Assembly (NCBI GenBank): GCA_022652735.1
Contig: JALCRP010000011.1
Coordinates: forward strand, 1 to 61,414
Direction of reading: 5' to 3'
DNA: 61,414 nucleotides
Origin: Faecalibacterium sp.
GTDB taxonomy: Bacteria; Bacillota; Clostridia; Oscillospirales; Ruminococcaceae
Both the position numbers and the translations under genes were made by a program. A model generated the notes under the pieces. The model worked only from the letters and a program-made list of their open reading frames with translations. It had not been told where the DNA came from and did not search any database. This document shows positions 8,609 through 17,189 of this stretch, piece after piece (the stretch's first letter is position 1; each line of letters starts with the position of its first letter).

Positions 8609-10516
8609 TTACTGCCCTCCCGCGGGGGCAGCCGGAGCATCACCGCCGCCATTCGGCCCGCCCTGGCCGCCGCCGTCCGGGCCGCCTTGGCCGCCGTCAT
8701 CCGTGCTCACTTCGGCGTTTTCCATATAGTTTTCGGAAGCTGCGGTATCAACGATGCCCTGCGTCAAATCGGCAGAGGAGCGGATTACATCGCCCTCGGC
8801 CAGCTTATCGGAAGAAATTTCAATATAATAATCGTTCGAGGCGCCGGTTGTAACGGTAACCTTATCAAAGGTCATATCCGTGCCCTCGCCGCCGGTTTTG
8901 CGGTAAACGAACTGGGTGGAGCCTTCGGTGCCCACAGCGTCGATAGGCACCGTGAAGCAATCGGCTGTTGTGGAAAGAACGATTTTCACGGTGGCGTTCA
9001 TGCCAATTTTCAGCGAAGCGTCAGGGTTGGTCACGGTAACTTCCGCACCAAACTTGTTGGAATCGCCGGCCACGGGGTCGATCTGCGTCAAGGTACCGGT
9101 GTAGGTGGTATCCGTCGCGTCCGTGGTGATCTGGCAGGACATGCCCTCTTTAATGCTGTTGACATCGGATTCGGAAACCGTGATAGCAACCTTCAGCGTG
9201 TCGACATCCTGAATCGTGGCGATCGTGCCCGAAGGCGTCGAGCCGACGCTGGCGTTCAGCGCAGTGATTTTGCCGCTGGTTTCGGCTTTCAGGCTGCAAT
9301 CGGCCAGCTGATCGTTGAGGTCATCGAGCGTATCGGATTCAGACGCCTTATCGAGATTGGTTTTTGCATCGTCCAGATTGTTTTTGGCGGAAGTAACCTG
9401 CGATTCCATCGAATCAAGCTGCGCCTTGGCGGATTCATACTTGGTATCGGCGGTTTGCTCGTTCTGCTGGAGAGTGGCAAGGTTGGAGGAATTGGCCTGA
9501 TTGGCCGCATCGGCAGCCTGCTGCTGCGAAAGCGCCTGCTCATAGGCGGCGAGAGATTTTTGATAGTTGTTCAGCGCAGTCTGCGCCGCTGTAGCGGCAG
9601 TTATAAGATCACTGGGATTCGCATTATTGCTAATAATTGCGTTCAAAAAACCATTGAACGTCGCAAAATCAGTGCTGGAAGAACTTGTGGGAACAGTAAT
9701 AGGTGTATTGTTTTTAGAAAGCGCAGCAGATAATGTGGTATCTTTTAGAGCCTCCTCCAGAAGACCTTTGTCTGTTGTAGCTGATATTTCCTGCGTACTG
9801 GTATCCACTGTTTGCGTGGAGGTGTTGGCTTTGCTGATCGCGTCCCGTGCCTCCTGCACCATCTTCAGCAGATTGGCGACCTCGGTTTTCTGCGTGTTGT
9901 AATCGCTCACGGCGTCGTTGTAGCTCGTCAAGGCGCGGTTGTAGCTCGTCTGCGCGGTGGCAACTTTATCGGCGATGTTCTGTTTCTCCTTGGCGATGGA
10001 TTCCTCAATATCCGAGGTGTCCAGCGTGGCGATGACGTCGCCTTTCTGCACGGTGTCGCCCACGGCGACATTCACCGTTTTGAACTTCGGCAGCGCGGCC
10101 GTGCCGGCGGAAGCATAAGTAACCGTCGAGGTGTCAGAGCTTTTTACGGTGCCCGTCGTGCTGACGGTGTCCGTCAAATCGCCCTTGGTAAGGGTTGTGG
10201 TGCGCACAAAGCTGTAAGAAGATGCCTGCTTTGCGGCGGCAGATACAGCCGCGCAGCCGCGCAGCACCAACGCCACGATCACAAGCAGGACAATCAGCAA
10301 AACGCCGAGCGCCTTATGCTTTTTGAAAAAGCCAAGGATGGCGCCGAAAAAGCGCTTTGGGCCGCCGCCTTTCTTTTTCTTCTTTTTGCTTTCTTTGGCC
10401 TCTGCGGCATCTTCGCCTTCGGCCGGCTCGATCACACCGACGCCATCGGTGCCCTCGCCCTGCGCCGCAGGAAAACTTTGCATGTCGTTTTGTGGGTCGC
10501 TTGTGTTCTTTTGCAT
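8609..10516 (-). CDS. MacA/HlyD-type efflux adaptor
   Basis: A membrane-anchored adaptor of 635 residues. A charged cytoplasmic N-terminus with a KKKKKK stretch is followed by one membrane segment (about 85-105), a split lipoyl half-motif (DTVQKGDVIATLD), a long coiled coil (about 165-385), the second lipoyl half, and a beta-barrel domain. It ends in a Gly/Pro/Gln-rich tail. In Gram-positives such adaptors serve MacB-like exporters without TolC. The ATG at 10516 follows GGAGGAGC. Part of the coiled coil (about 9600-9825) is strikingly AT-rich compared with the rest of the gene. Confidence 0.9.
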   Translation of the reverse strand: MQKNTSDPQNDMQSFPAAQGEGTDGVGVIEPAEGEDAAEAKESKKKKKKGGGPKRFFGAILGFFKKHKALGVLLIVLLVIVALVLRGCAAVSAAAKQASSYSFVRTTTLTKGDLTDTVSTTGTVKSSDTSTVTYASAGTAALPKFKTVNVAVGDTVQKGDVIATLDTSDIEESIAKEKQNIADKVATAQTSYNRALTSYNDAVSDYNTQKTEVANLLKMVQEARDAISKANTSTQTVDTSTQEISATTDKGLLEEALKDTTLSAALSKNNTPITVPTSSSSTDFATFNGFLNAIISNNANPSDLITAATAAQTALNNYQKSLAAYEQALSQQQAADAANQANSSNLATLQQNEQTADTKYESAKAQLDSMESQVTSAKNNLDDAKTNLDKASESDTLDDLNDQLADCSLKAETSGKITALNASVGSTPSGTIATIQDVDTLKVAITVSESDVNSIKEGMSCQITTDATDTTYTGTLTQIDPVAGDSNKFGAEVTVTNPDASLKIGMNATVKIVLSTTADCFTVPIDAVGTEGSTQFVYRKTGGEGTDMTFDKVTVTTGASNDYYIEISSDKLAEGDVIRSSADLTQGIVDTAASENYMENAEVSTDDGGQGGPDGGGQGGPNGGGDAPAAPAGGQ

Positions 10517-10688
10517 TCTGCTCCTCCGTCTGTGCCGGATCGGTCGATCCGCACGATATGTTTCCGTATTTACCCAATTCACACTTTACCGCCCCGCTGT
10601 GAAAAAATGCGGATATGCGTGTGAACAAGATGCGACAAAACTGCGGAAAATCTGTGAAAGGTAAAATTTTTCGCTTTCTTAGCCTAAT

Positions 10689-10711
10689 CCTTCCAGAAAC
10701 AGGAAGGTCAA
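10689..10711 (-). promoter_or_regulatory. Possible operator/-35 region upstream of the macAB-like operon
   Basis: The inverted repeat CCTTCC-N7-GGAAGG (10689-10707) lies beside a minus-strand TTGACC (10706-10711) that could be a -35. No good -10 stands 17 bases away, so the promoter is tentative. A second palindrome, GGATCGGTCGATCC (10539-10552), lies just before the adaptor start. Otherwise 10517-10790 is non-coding. Confidence 0.35.
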
Positions 10712-10794
10712 GCGAAAATCAAAAATAATTTGCTTGGTTTGCCTTTCGCGCCGCTTTTCCTCCTTGTTAATACGAGGCAGCTCGGAAATTCTTT

Positions 10795-10848
10795 CATAAA
10801 AAAATGAGCCGGCACAACGGCCGGCCCAAAAAATGCGGCGTCAGCCGC
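10795..10848 (-). terminator. Paired terminator hairpins downstream of folT
   Basis: Two hairpins (GCCGGC arms at 10808-10813 and 10820-10825; GCGGC arms at 10835-10848) are each followed by T-runs on the minus strand. They lie 55-110 bases past the folT stop. Confidence 0.75.
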
Positions 10849-10903
10849 AAAAATGGCGAAAAGATTTAGGCGCAGCATGCGGCAAGAATGTGCCCTGCCG
10901 GGT

Positions 10904-11461
10904 TTACAGCTCGCGCTGTAAAAACGGCTGCTTACGCAAAAAACGCAAAAGAGGAAGGGCCAATGTGCCCACAACCGCCGCCGTGATAACGCCGGTAAAA
11001 AGCCGCAGCGCGGTATCGCCAAACACATACGCAAAGCTGTAATAGCCGTAGAGTACGCTGTCCAGCCAAATAACAGCGGTATTGCAAAGGGTGGTAAGCA
11101 GGGTAGAGGCGATGACGACGGTATACCACAGCACGGGCTTGGCCTCCAGCATATGCCCTTTGGCGCGCAGGCGCCTTGCGGCTACGCCGACACATACGGC
11201 GCGCACGGCCGGCGGAAGCAGCCAAAGCAATGTCGTGGCCGTTAGCCCGTAAGAAAGCAGCTGGTTCAAAAATTCCCCGATCAGCGCCACGGCCGCGCCC
11301 TGTAAAGGGCCGAACAAAACCGAGGTGATCAGCGCCGGCAAAAAGGCAAAGGTGATGCGCAGATTTCCGGCCCGGACGGAAACCAGCGTGAGCACGGCGC
11401 ACAAAGCGCCCATGACGGCGGTGCGCGCAAGCGCACGGGAATGAGAATGCGGATTTGACAT
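10904..11461 (-). CDS. folT: Folate-family ECF transporter substrate-binding (S) component
   Basis: A small membrane protein of 185 residues with about six hydrophobic segments. It starts with a basic region and an AVMGALCAVLT segment typical of ECF S components, with the family-like stretch RITFAFLPALITSVLFGP. The protein binds a vitamin and works with a shared energising module (EcfAA'T), which is not in this window. The assignment to folate rests on the tetrahydrofolate riboswitch directly upstream. AAAGGAGG precedes the ATG at 11461. Confidence 0.9.
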   Translation of the reverse strand: MSNPHSHSRALARTAVMGALCAVLTLVSVRAGNLRITFAFLPALITSVLFGPLQGAAVALIGEFLNQLLSYGLTATTLLWLLPPAVRAVCVGVAARRLRAKGHMLEAKPVLWYTVVIASTLLTTLCNTAVIWLDSVLYGYYSFAYVFGDTALRLFTGVITAAVVGTLALPLLRFLRKQPFLQREL

Positions 11462-11520
11462 AAAAACAGCCTCCTTTTCAAAAGCAGCACAAAGCTACAG
11501 GAAAGGGAGGCAGGCAGATA

Positions 11521-11551
11521 CAAAAAGGCCGCGGCGGGAGACAATGCGGCC
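11521..11551 (-). terminator. Intrinsic terminator of the folT leader (expression platform)
   Basis: Arms GGCCGC (11546-11551) and GCGGCC (11527-11532) form a stem followed on the minus strand by TTTTT. Placed between the aptamer and folT, it is the likely off-switch, with an overlapping GGCGGG/CCCGCC pairing as an alternative fold. Confidence 0.7.
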
Positions 11552-11571
11552 CGCCTGCGCCGATCATGCAG

Positions 11572-11676
11572 CAGCGGGATGCGGGCTGTGCACCGCGGAA
11601 AGCAACACGCTTTCCTTCGCCCGCAGCACAACTCCCTGTTGCTGCGATACTTGACGCACACGGCCCTACTCTGTGG
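11572..11676 (-). promoter_or_regulatory. Tetrahydrofolate (THF) riboswitch controlling folT
   Basis: Read on the minus strand, the leader carries the conserved blocks of the THF aptamer in the right order: GAGTAG, GCGTCAAGT, GGGAGTTG in an internal loop, CGAA, GCGGTG, then GCATCCCGCT closing the first helix. Pairing fits too: GTGTGC with GCACAGC, and a purine-rich hairpin with arms GGAAAGC/GCTTTCC. In Firmicutes this riboswitch controls folate transport or synthesis genes and turns them down when THF is plentiful. Its location just ahead of an ECF S component agrees. Confidence 0.9.
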
Positions 11677-11685
11677 ATCGTTTTG

Positions 11686-11714
11686 ATTATAGCGCCGCCC
11701 GCGCGCGATTACAA
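11686..11714 (-). promoter_or_regulatory. Promoter of the folT riboswitch transcript
   Basis: TTGTAA (11709-11714), a 17-base spacer and a perfect TATAAT (11686-11691) on the minus strand. Transcription would begin near 11679, a few bases before the aptamer. Confidence 0.8.
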
Positions 11715-11800
11715 GAAAAAACCTGCACAGGCTTTTTGCCGTAAGCACGGATTTTTCGGGCAGATGGGGCCAGAGACATACTTTATTCGACAGCGGTTTG

Positions 11801-11809
11801 TGGTATAAC
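11801..11809 (+). promoter_or_regulatory. Extended -10 promoter of the oligopeptidase gene
   Basis: TGGTATAAC is an extended -10 element about 58 bases before the start codon. No convincing -35 was seen at 16-18 bases. Confidence 0.45.
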
Positions 11810-11866
11810 ATACTCGAAAAGGATTCAGAAGCTTTATGGAGTGCAAACAGAGAGGGAAACGCAAAG

Positions 11867-13564
11867 ATGAAGTTTGAGCAGATGGAGTATACCCGGCCGG
11901 ATCTGAAAAAAGCTTTGGCGGAGCTGGCCGCGCTGGAGCAGCGCGCCGAAACCGCCGACAGCGACGAGGCAATGATCCAGCTTTTTTGGAAACTTGATCG
12001 CGCCGAGAGCGCGTGGGCCACGATGGAGCAGCTGGCCAGCATCCATTACACGCTGGATACCCGCGACGAAAAGTGGGGCGCCGAGCGCGAGTTTTTCGAT
12101 GCAAACACGCCGGCCTTCTCAAACGCCGAGGTGAAGGTTTACCGCAGCCTGCTGCAAAACCCGTTTGTCCATGCGCTGGATAAAACCTTCGGGCCGGTGG
12201 TGACGCCCGGCATGAAAAACGCCGTACTTTCGCTGGACGACCGTGTGCTGCCCTTAAAGCAGGAGGACAATGCGCTTGTCAGCGCCTACCAAAAATTGTA
12301 CGGCAGCGCGATGGTCGATTTCGACGGCAAGACGCTGACGCTGCCGAAGCTCGGCGCTTATAAGGAAAGCCTGAACCGCGCCACGCGCCGCGCCGCCTAC
12401 GAGGCGGAAGGCGGCTATTTTGACGCGCACCGCGAAGAGTTCGACACGCTGTACACCAAAATGGTGGAAAACCGCAACCGTCAGGCGCAGACGCTTGGCT
12501 ACCACGATTACAGCGAGCTGAGCTATCACCGCATGAATCGGCTGGGCTACGGGCCAAAAGAAGTACAGGCCTACCGCGACGAAGTGAAGAAGGCCATCGT
12601 GCCCAAGTGCAGCGAGCTGATGCGCCTGCGCCGGCAGCGCGCAGGCCTGCCCGCCGATGCCAAATTCTACGATGGGCCGATCGCCTTTGCCGACGGCAAC
12701 CCGAAGCCCCACGGCACAAAAGAAGAGCTGATGGCGAACTGCCGCCGCATGTATCAGGAGCTAAGCCCCGAAACCGGCGAGTTTATCGCCTTTATGCAGG
12801 ATAACGGCCTGTTTGACGTCGACAGCCGCCCCGGCAAAGCGCCCGGCGGCTACTGCGAGCTGATTACAAACTATGCCGCGCCATTTATTTTTGCCAACTG
12901 GAACGGTACTTCTGCGGATGTGGACGTGCTGACGCACGAGGCGGGCCACGCCTTTGAATGGTATTTAGCCAGCCGCGATGAAACGCTGCCCAAGGGCATG
13001 ACGGCGCCCGGCATGGAAAGCTGCGAGATCCACTCGATGAGCATGGAGTTTTTGACGGCGCCTTGGCACGAGCTGTTCTTTGGGCCGGATACGGCCAAGT
13101 ATGAGCTGGCCCACGCTGAGGATGCGTTCTTCTTTTTGCCTTACGGCTGTGTGGTGGATGAGTTTCAGCACATCATGTACCAAAAGCCGGAGCTGACGCC
13201 CGACGAGCGCAACGAAGTGTGGCTTTCGCTGGAAAAAGAGTATCGCCCGTGGATTGATTTCGATGGCCTGCCGTTTTATGGCCGCGGCGCCGGCTGGCAG
13301 CGCCAGCTGCACATCTACGAGTGCCCCTTCTATTATATTGATTACTGCTTGGCGCAGACGATTGCACTGCAATTTTTTGCCGCGCACCTTGCCGATCCGA
13401 AGGATGCATGGGCACGCTATATGAAGCTGGTGCGGCGCGCCGGGCGCGAGCCTTACGCGGGCCTTGTCGCCGCGGCGGGCATGCAGGCACCCTTTACGCC
13501 CGGCAGCCTGACGGCTGTGGCCGATACCGTGGCGAGCTGGATCGAGAAACACCAAAAGGTGTAA
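11867..13564 (+). CDS. M3 family oligoendopeptidase
   Basis: A cytoplasmic zinc metallopeptidase of 565 residues, the PepF-like branch of family M3, which degrades short peptides. The zinc motif HEAGH lies at residues 357-361 within VLTHEAGHAFEW, and a downstream Glu in ESCEIHSMSMEF (about residue 385-395) is the expected third ligand. Length fits the M3 oligoendopeptidases. The ATG at 11867 follows GAGGG; the upstream 23 codons have no ribosome site. It ends into a bidirectional terminator shared with the convergent gene. Confidence 0.95.
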   Translation: MKFEQMEYTRPDLKKALAELAALEQRAETADSDEAMIQLFWKLDRAESAWATMEQLASIHYTLDTRDEKWGAEREFFDANTPAFSNAEVKVYRSLLQNPFVHALDKTFGPVVTPGMKNAVLSLDDRVLPLKQEDNALVSAYQKLYGSAMVDFDGKTLTLPKLGAYKESLNRATRRAAYEAEGGYFDAHREEFDTLYTKMVENRNRQAQTLGYHDYSELSYHRMNRLGYGPKEVQAYRDEVKKAIVPKCSELMRLRRQRAGLPADAKFYDGPIAFADGNPKPHGTKEELMANCRRMYQELSPETGEFIAFMQDNGLFDVDSRPGKAPGGYCELITNYAAPFIFANWNGTSADVDVLTHEAGHAFEWYLASRDETLPKGMTAPGMESCEIHSMSMEFLTAPWHELFFGPDTAKYELAHAEDAFFFLPYGCVVDEFQHIMYQKPELTPDERNEVWLSLEKEYRPWIDFDGLPFYGRGAGWQRQLHIYECPFYYIDYCLAQTIALQFFAAHLADPKDAWARYMKLVRRAGREPYAGLVAAAGMQAPFTPGSLTAVADTVASWIEKHQKV

Positions 13565-13566
13565 CG

Positions 13567-13582
13567 CAAAAAGGCCCGATGC
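13567..13582. repeat. Left copy of a 16-bp direct repeat flanking the hairpin element
   Basis: CAAAAAGGCCCGATGC is repeated exactly at 13737-13752. The right copy is the left arm of a working terminator, while this copy has no pairing partner. That suggests it arose by duplication when the intervening 154 bases were inserted. Confidence 0.7.
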
Positions 13583-13596
13583 AAAGCAAATATTCT

Positions 13597-13702
13597 GCGG
13601 CCGGGCGGGTGCATCCCGTGTGCTGTCAGGGCATGTGGACACATTTGCACGGCAAATGTGTTCAGTCCTATGCCAGACACTGGGACGCACCCGCCCGGCC
13701 GC
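13597..13702 (-). repeat. Palindromic hairpin repeat, copy A
   Basis: Perfect 16-bp outer arms (13597-13612 with 13687-13702) enclose an imperfect stem and an inner perfect 10-bp hairpin (arms ACACATTTGC/GCAAATGTGT, loop ACG). Its minus strand aligns with the two tandem copies near 51.05-51.26 kb through GTGTCTG-CATA-GACTGAACA and GTCCACA...CAGCACA. The outer arms differ between copies yet still pair. No coding potential is evident. It lies between convergent genes. Confidence 0.8.
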
Positions 13703-13736
13703 GGCGCACGTTTCCTGCCGTAAAAGGATTCAAAAA

Positions 13737-13785
13737 CAAAAAGGCCCGATGCCGTAAAAACGGCACCGGGCCTTTTTGTCGATAT
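13737..13785. terminator. Bidirectional terminator between the oligopeptidase and kinase-like genes
   Basis: A long stem (AAAAAGGCCCGATGCCGT with ACGGCACCGGGCCTTTTT) runs from 13738 to 13783 with A and T flanks. It can serve both convergent genes. Its left arm contains the right copy of the 16-bp direct repeat. Confidence 0.88.
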
Positions 13786-13797
13786 GCAGAGCGGAAC

Positions 13798-14406
13798 TTA
13801 GTTTGCCGCTACGGATGCTTCCAGTTTTGAGACGATTTCTTTCATGCTGGCCTGAAACTCTGCGTCCGAAGAATTGTGGAAAATCAGCAGCGAATCCGGC
13901 TGGCTTTCTACCCGCAGATTTTCCGGCGGATCAAAGTTGATGCGCGAAATATACTCAGCCCAGTGCGCCAGCTTCCAGCTGTCGCGGTCGCTTGCGCGGC
14001 TAATCATGCGCTGATGGCATACTTCGGGATCGGTATCCACCCAGATGATGACGAGATCGGCGCCCTTTTCCGCCAGAGATTTGCGCAGCCCGGCGATATA
14101 TTCCGGGTCGCGGATTTCCCGCGTAAACGGCGCGTTGATTAAGACGATGTCCTCATACGCGAGGGCTTCCATCGCCAAATCGAGCGTTACCTCGTATTCG
14201 AGATCGCGGATATACTTTTCAAAGAAATCACTGCTGCGGTTGTAAGGCTGCTTTGCCACCGTAAAGATTTGTTTGGAAAGCGGGATCAGCGTATCCTTAT
14301 CGAGGTAAACAATATGATGCAGCGCGGCGGCCAGCTGTTTGGAAATAAAAGTTTTTCCGCAGGCCGGAGGGCTGGTGACTAAGATAACTTTTTTCAATTC
14401 CGACAC
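13798..14406 (-). CDS. P-loop NTPase, kinase-like (AAA family)
   Basis: A protein of about 200 residues with a Walker A-like TSPPACGKT close to its N-terminus, an LDKDTL strand, a DIVLINAP Walker B-like strand, and VIIWVDTDPEVCHQRMISRASDRD, which resembles the lid and specificity region of small-molecule or zeta-type kinases. The substrate is unknown. The start is uncertain: I give the GTG at 14406, but a TTG at 14397 preceded by GGGGTG is equally possible. The open frame up to 14523 lacks a ribosome site and probably is leader. Confidence 0.65.
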   Translation of the reverse strand: MSELKKVILVTSPPACGKTFISKQLAAALHHIVYLDKDTLIPLSKQIFTVAKQPYNRSSDFFEKYIRDLEYEVTLDLAMEALAYEDIVLINAPFTREIRDPEYIAGLRKSLAEKGADLVIIWVDTDPEVCHQRMISRASDRDSWKLAHWAEYISRINFDPPENLRVESQPDSLLIFHNSSDAEFQASMKEIVSKLEASVAAN

Positions 14407-14609
14407 CCCATTGTGAACCAGATTTCTGTAAAGAACGGCATCAGCGCGGTTAAAAACACGCCTAATGTACCACTTAAAGTATAGCCGTTCCCTATCCGAT
14501 TGAGAATAGGAGAATTCGCCCATTTCACAGAATAATTATAGACAAATGTTGCAAAAATATCGTTTCGCCAAAAAGTTCACAAGCAAAAATGCCGGGCGGG
14601 TGTTCAGTT

Positions 14610-16214
14610 TCAGGTTTTTTCGGGGCCGGACATTTTATCCTGTAGGATAAACCAGAAGGTAGAACCCTTGCCGGGGATGCTTTCGACGCCAAAGCGCGCG
14701 CCGTGCTGCTGGAAGATGGCTTTTGTGATGGAAAGCCCCAGCCCGGTGCCGGCCTTGCCGGCATCGCTGCGGCTGCGATAGTAGCGGTCGAACAGATGGG
14801 GCAGATCCTCGGGGCGGATGCCCGCGCCGTGATCTTCCACTTCCAAGCGGACGCTGCCGCCGCCGATGTCCTTGGCGCGCAGCACAAAGATGCCGTCCGG
14901 CCCGATGTGGTGCATGGCGTTGCCCAAAAGGTTATGCAGCACACGCTCCATCATGGCAGGGTCGGCCCAGACGTTCAGCGCATGATCGGTGGGGATGTCC
15001 AGCGCAAGCTTCCAGCCGTTTTGTGCGCAGACGGCGGTGTATCGGTCGGCAACTTCGTCGCAAAGCTGTGCAATATCAAAGCGCACAGGCTCGCACTTTT
15101 CCGCGCCGGAAGAAACCTTGCTCAGCTCCATCACGCTGTTGACAAGCGCCGAAAGGCGGTCTGTCTCGTCAATAATGATATTCATTTGCTCATCGCGCTT
15201 GGGCTTATCCGCGCCGGTGATGTCACGTACCGTTTCCGCATAGCCCTTAATCAGGGTAAGCGGGGTGCGCAGATCATGCGAGACGTTCGCCAGCAGGTCT
15301 CGCTGAAGCTGCGCCGAGCGCTTTACCTCGCCGGCCATGTGGTTGAAATCCTCGCTGAGCATGCCAAGCTCGTCGTTTCGCGCGACGGGCACATGCACAT
15401 CGTAGTTGCCCTCGGCCATTTTGTTCGCCGCGGCGGAAAGCTGCGTCAGGGGCTTGGTGAACCAGCGGCTGAACAGCCATGCCGCCACCAGCGCGATCAA
15501 AAACAGGATCGCGGCAATGCCGGGCAGCAGCATCTTCAGCACGACGCCGGCCTCGTCTACCTGCGCGATACTGGCCGAGACGAGCACGCAATATTTGCCG
15601 TCGCTCGTTGTGCGCCCGACAACCATCTGGCTTGTGCCGCTGGAAGTGCGCAAAACGCGGTAAAGCTGGGCCGCCGAAAAGCAGGCGCGCCGCAGCCGGA
15701 TGACATCCTCGGTATCCCGGTTAGAGGCTGGGCCTTCGCCGTTTCCGCCAAACATGCTGCCCGTGGAATTGTGTAAAAGGCACGGATGCACGTTTTCAAT
15801 ATAGATCACGCTGCGCATCGTGGTATCGGAGATGTCGACACAGCAGCCCGTTACGTTCAAAGTACCGTCGCGGACGGCGGCGTTCATGTCGTCGAGAAAA
15901 TCGCTGTTGACGTTCAGCGTCCAAAAATCGCGGCTGGAAATCTCCTCGCCGTTGTCAATCGCTTCGTTCATCATGGAAACGATCGTATCCAGGCGGGCGC
16001 TCAGCTTATCATAAATGTAGGCATTATACCGCGGCTGTAACAGGCGCGAGCTGAGCACCCACACCAGCACAAGCAAAAAAAGGCACATGAAACACAAAAA
16101 GAGCATCAGCTGGCCGCGGATGCTCAACGTGCGGTGCAGCGCCGCGGAAGAATAGGCGCTGCGCTTTTTGGGTTCGGTTTTTGGGGCCTTGGCGGCTTCT
16201 TTTGAAATTGACAT
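14610..16214 (-). CDS. Two-component sensor histidine kinase
   Basis: A membrane sensor of 534 residues. Membrane segment 1 (about 34-56) and segment 2 (about 229-252) bracket an extracytoplasmic sensing domain. HAMP (about 252-305) and HisKA follow, with the phospho-acceptor His313 in NVSHDLRTP. The HATPase domain has the N box (LLGNAMHH) and the G boxes (DHGAGI, GTGLGLSI). It starts 21 bases after the response-regulator gene, so the two form one operon. The stimulus is not deducible. 14407-14609 shows no further gene. Confidence 0.95.
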   Translation of the reverse strand: MSISKEAAKAPKTEPKKRSAYSSAALHRTLSIRGQLMLFLCFMCLFLLVLVWVLSSRLLQPRYNAYIYDKLSARLDTIVSMMNEAIDNGEEISSRDFWTLNVNSDFLDDMNAAVRDGTLNVTGCCVDISDTTMRSVIYIENVHPCLLHNSTGSMFGGNGEGPASNRDTEDVIRLRRACFSAAQLYRVLRTSSGTSQMVVGRTTSDGKYCVLVSASIAQVDEAGVVLKMLLPGIAAILFLIALVAAWLFSRWFTKPLTQLSAAANKMAEGNYDVHVPVARNDELGMLSEDFNHMAGEVKRSAQLQRDLLANVSHDLRTPLTLIKGYAETVRDITGADKPKRDEQMNIIIDETDRLSALVNSVMELSKVSSGAEKCEPVRFDIAQLCDEVADRYTAVCAQNGWKLALDIPTDHALNVWADPAMMERVLHNLLGNAMHHIGPDGIFVLRAKDIGGGSVRLEVEDHGAGIRPEDLPHLFDRYYRSRSDAGKAGTGLGLSITKAIFQQHGARFGVESIPGKGSTFWFILQDKMSGPEKT

Positions 16215-16235
16215 AAAAAAGGCTCCCTTGCCCGG

Positions 16236-16931
16236 TTACGGCTGCGGCTTGGCCGAATCTGGGTCGAACTTATAGCCGATGCCCCAGACGGTGGAGATGT
16301 CGTCGCGGCAGCTGCCCAAATGGCTGCGCAGCATTTTAACATGGGTGTCCACGGTACGGTCCTCGCCAAAATAATCGTAGTTCCATACCTTTTGCAAAAT
16401 CTTTTCGCGCGAAAGGGCAAGGCCCTTGTTGCTGGCCAAAAACACCAAAAGATCAAACTCTTTCGGCGTAAGCGAAACCTCCTGCCCATCGACGCGGACG
16501 CTGTGGCTGGCCACGTCGATGGAAAGCGCGCCGAACGACATGGTGCCGGCCGCCTGCTCGCTGCGGGGCATCGTGCGGTTCAGCACGGCCTTGACACGGG
16601 CCACAAGCTCCCGCGGGGAAAAGGGCTTGACCACATAATCATCCGCGCCGCCTTCCAGCCCGGCCAGCTTATCGTATTCTTCGCTGCGCGCCGTCAGCAT
16701 AATAACCGGCGTAAGGATTTTGCGGCTGCGCATTTCGCGCAGGCAGGTCATGCCGTCCATAAAAGGCATCATAATATCCAAAATCACAAGATCAAAGCCG
16801 CCGCCCGAAAGCTGTGCCAGCGCGGCGCTGCCGTCGGTGGCTTCCTCACAGGTAAAGCCCGCGTACTGCAAATGTTCCCGGATCAATTCTCGGATACGAG
16901 GTTCGTCGTCCACAATCAAAATCTTTGCCAT
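16236..16931 (-). CDS. OmpR/PhoB-family response regulator
   Basis: A 231-residue transcription regulator. The receiver domain has the acidic pair VDDE, phospho-acceptor Asp52 (VILDIMMP), Thr in MLTARS and Lys in VVKPFSP. The C-terminal winged helix contains SLTPKEFDLLVFLASNKG and GIGYKF. GGAGGG precedes the ATG at 16931. It is the first gene of the operon with the histidine kinase. Targets are unknown. The intergenic region 16932-17189 contains an isolated TATAAT at 17039 on the plus strand but no clear -35. Confidence 0.95.
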   Translation of the reverse strand: MAKILIVDDEPRIRELIREHLQYAGFTCEEATDGSAALAQLSGGGFDLVILDIMMPFMDGMTCLREMRSRKILTPVIMLTARSEEYDKLAGLEGGADDYVVKPFSPRELVARVKAVLNRTMPRSEQAAGTMSFGALSIDVASHSVRVDGQEVSLTPKEFDLLVFLASNKGLALSREKILQKVWNYDYFGEDRTVDTHVKMLRSHLGSCRDDISTVWGIGYKFDPDSAKPQP

Positions 16932-17189
16932 ATTTTTGAATCCCTCCGTCCCGTAGTTTTTGGCTGTATACCTTTATCTTAACGGAGAACCCATGAATTT
17001 TGCATGAAAGTTCCGAAAAACAATTTTCACAATTTCATTATAATGCGTGGGCGCACGGCGCGCAAGCGCGGGAAAAGCAGGAAAACCCGGTATAAACCCT
17101 CCGAAGGGCGAATATACGTATAACAAAAAGCGCACGGCGCAGCGCTGCACACCAAAAAGCTGCGCGGGCACGGGGAGGGTATACAACAT

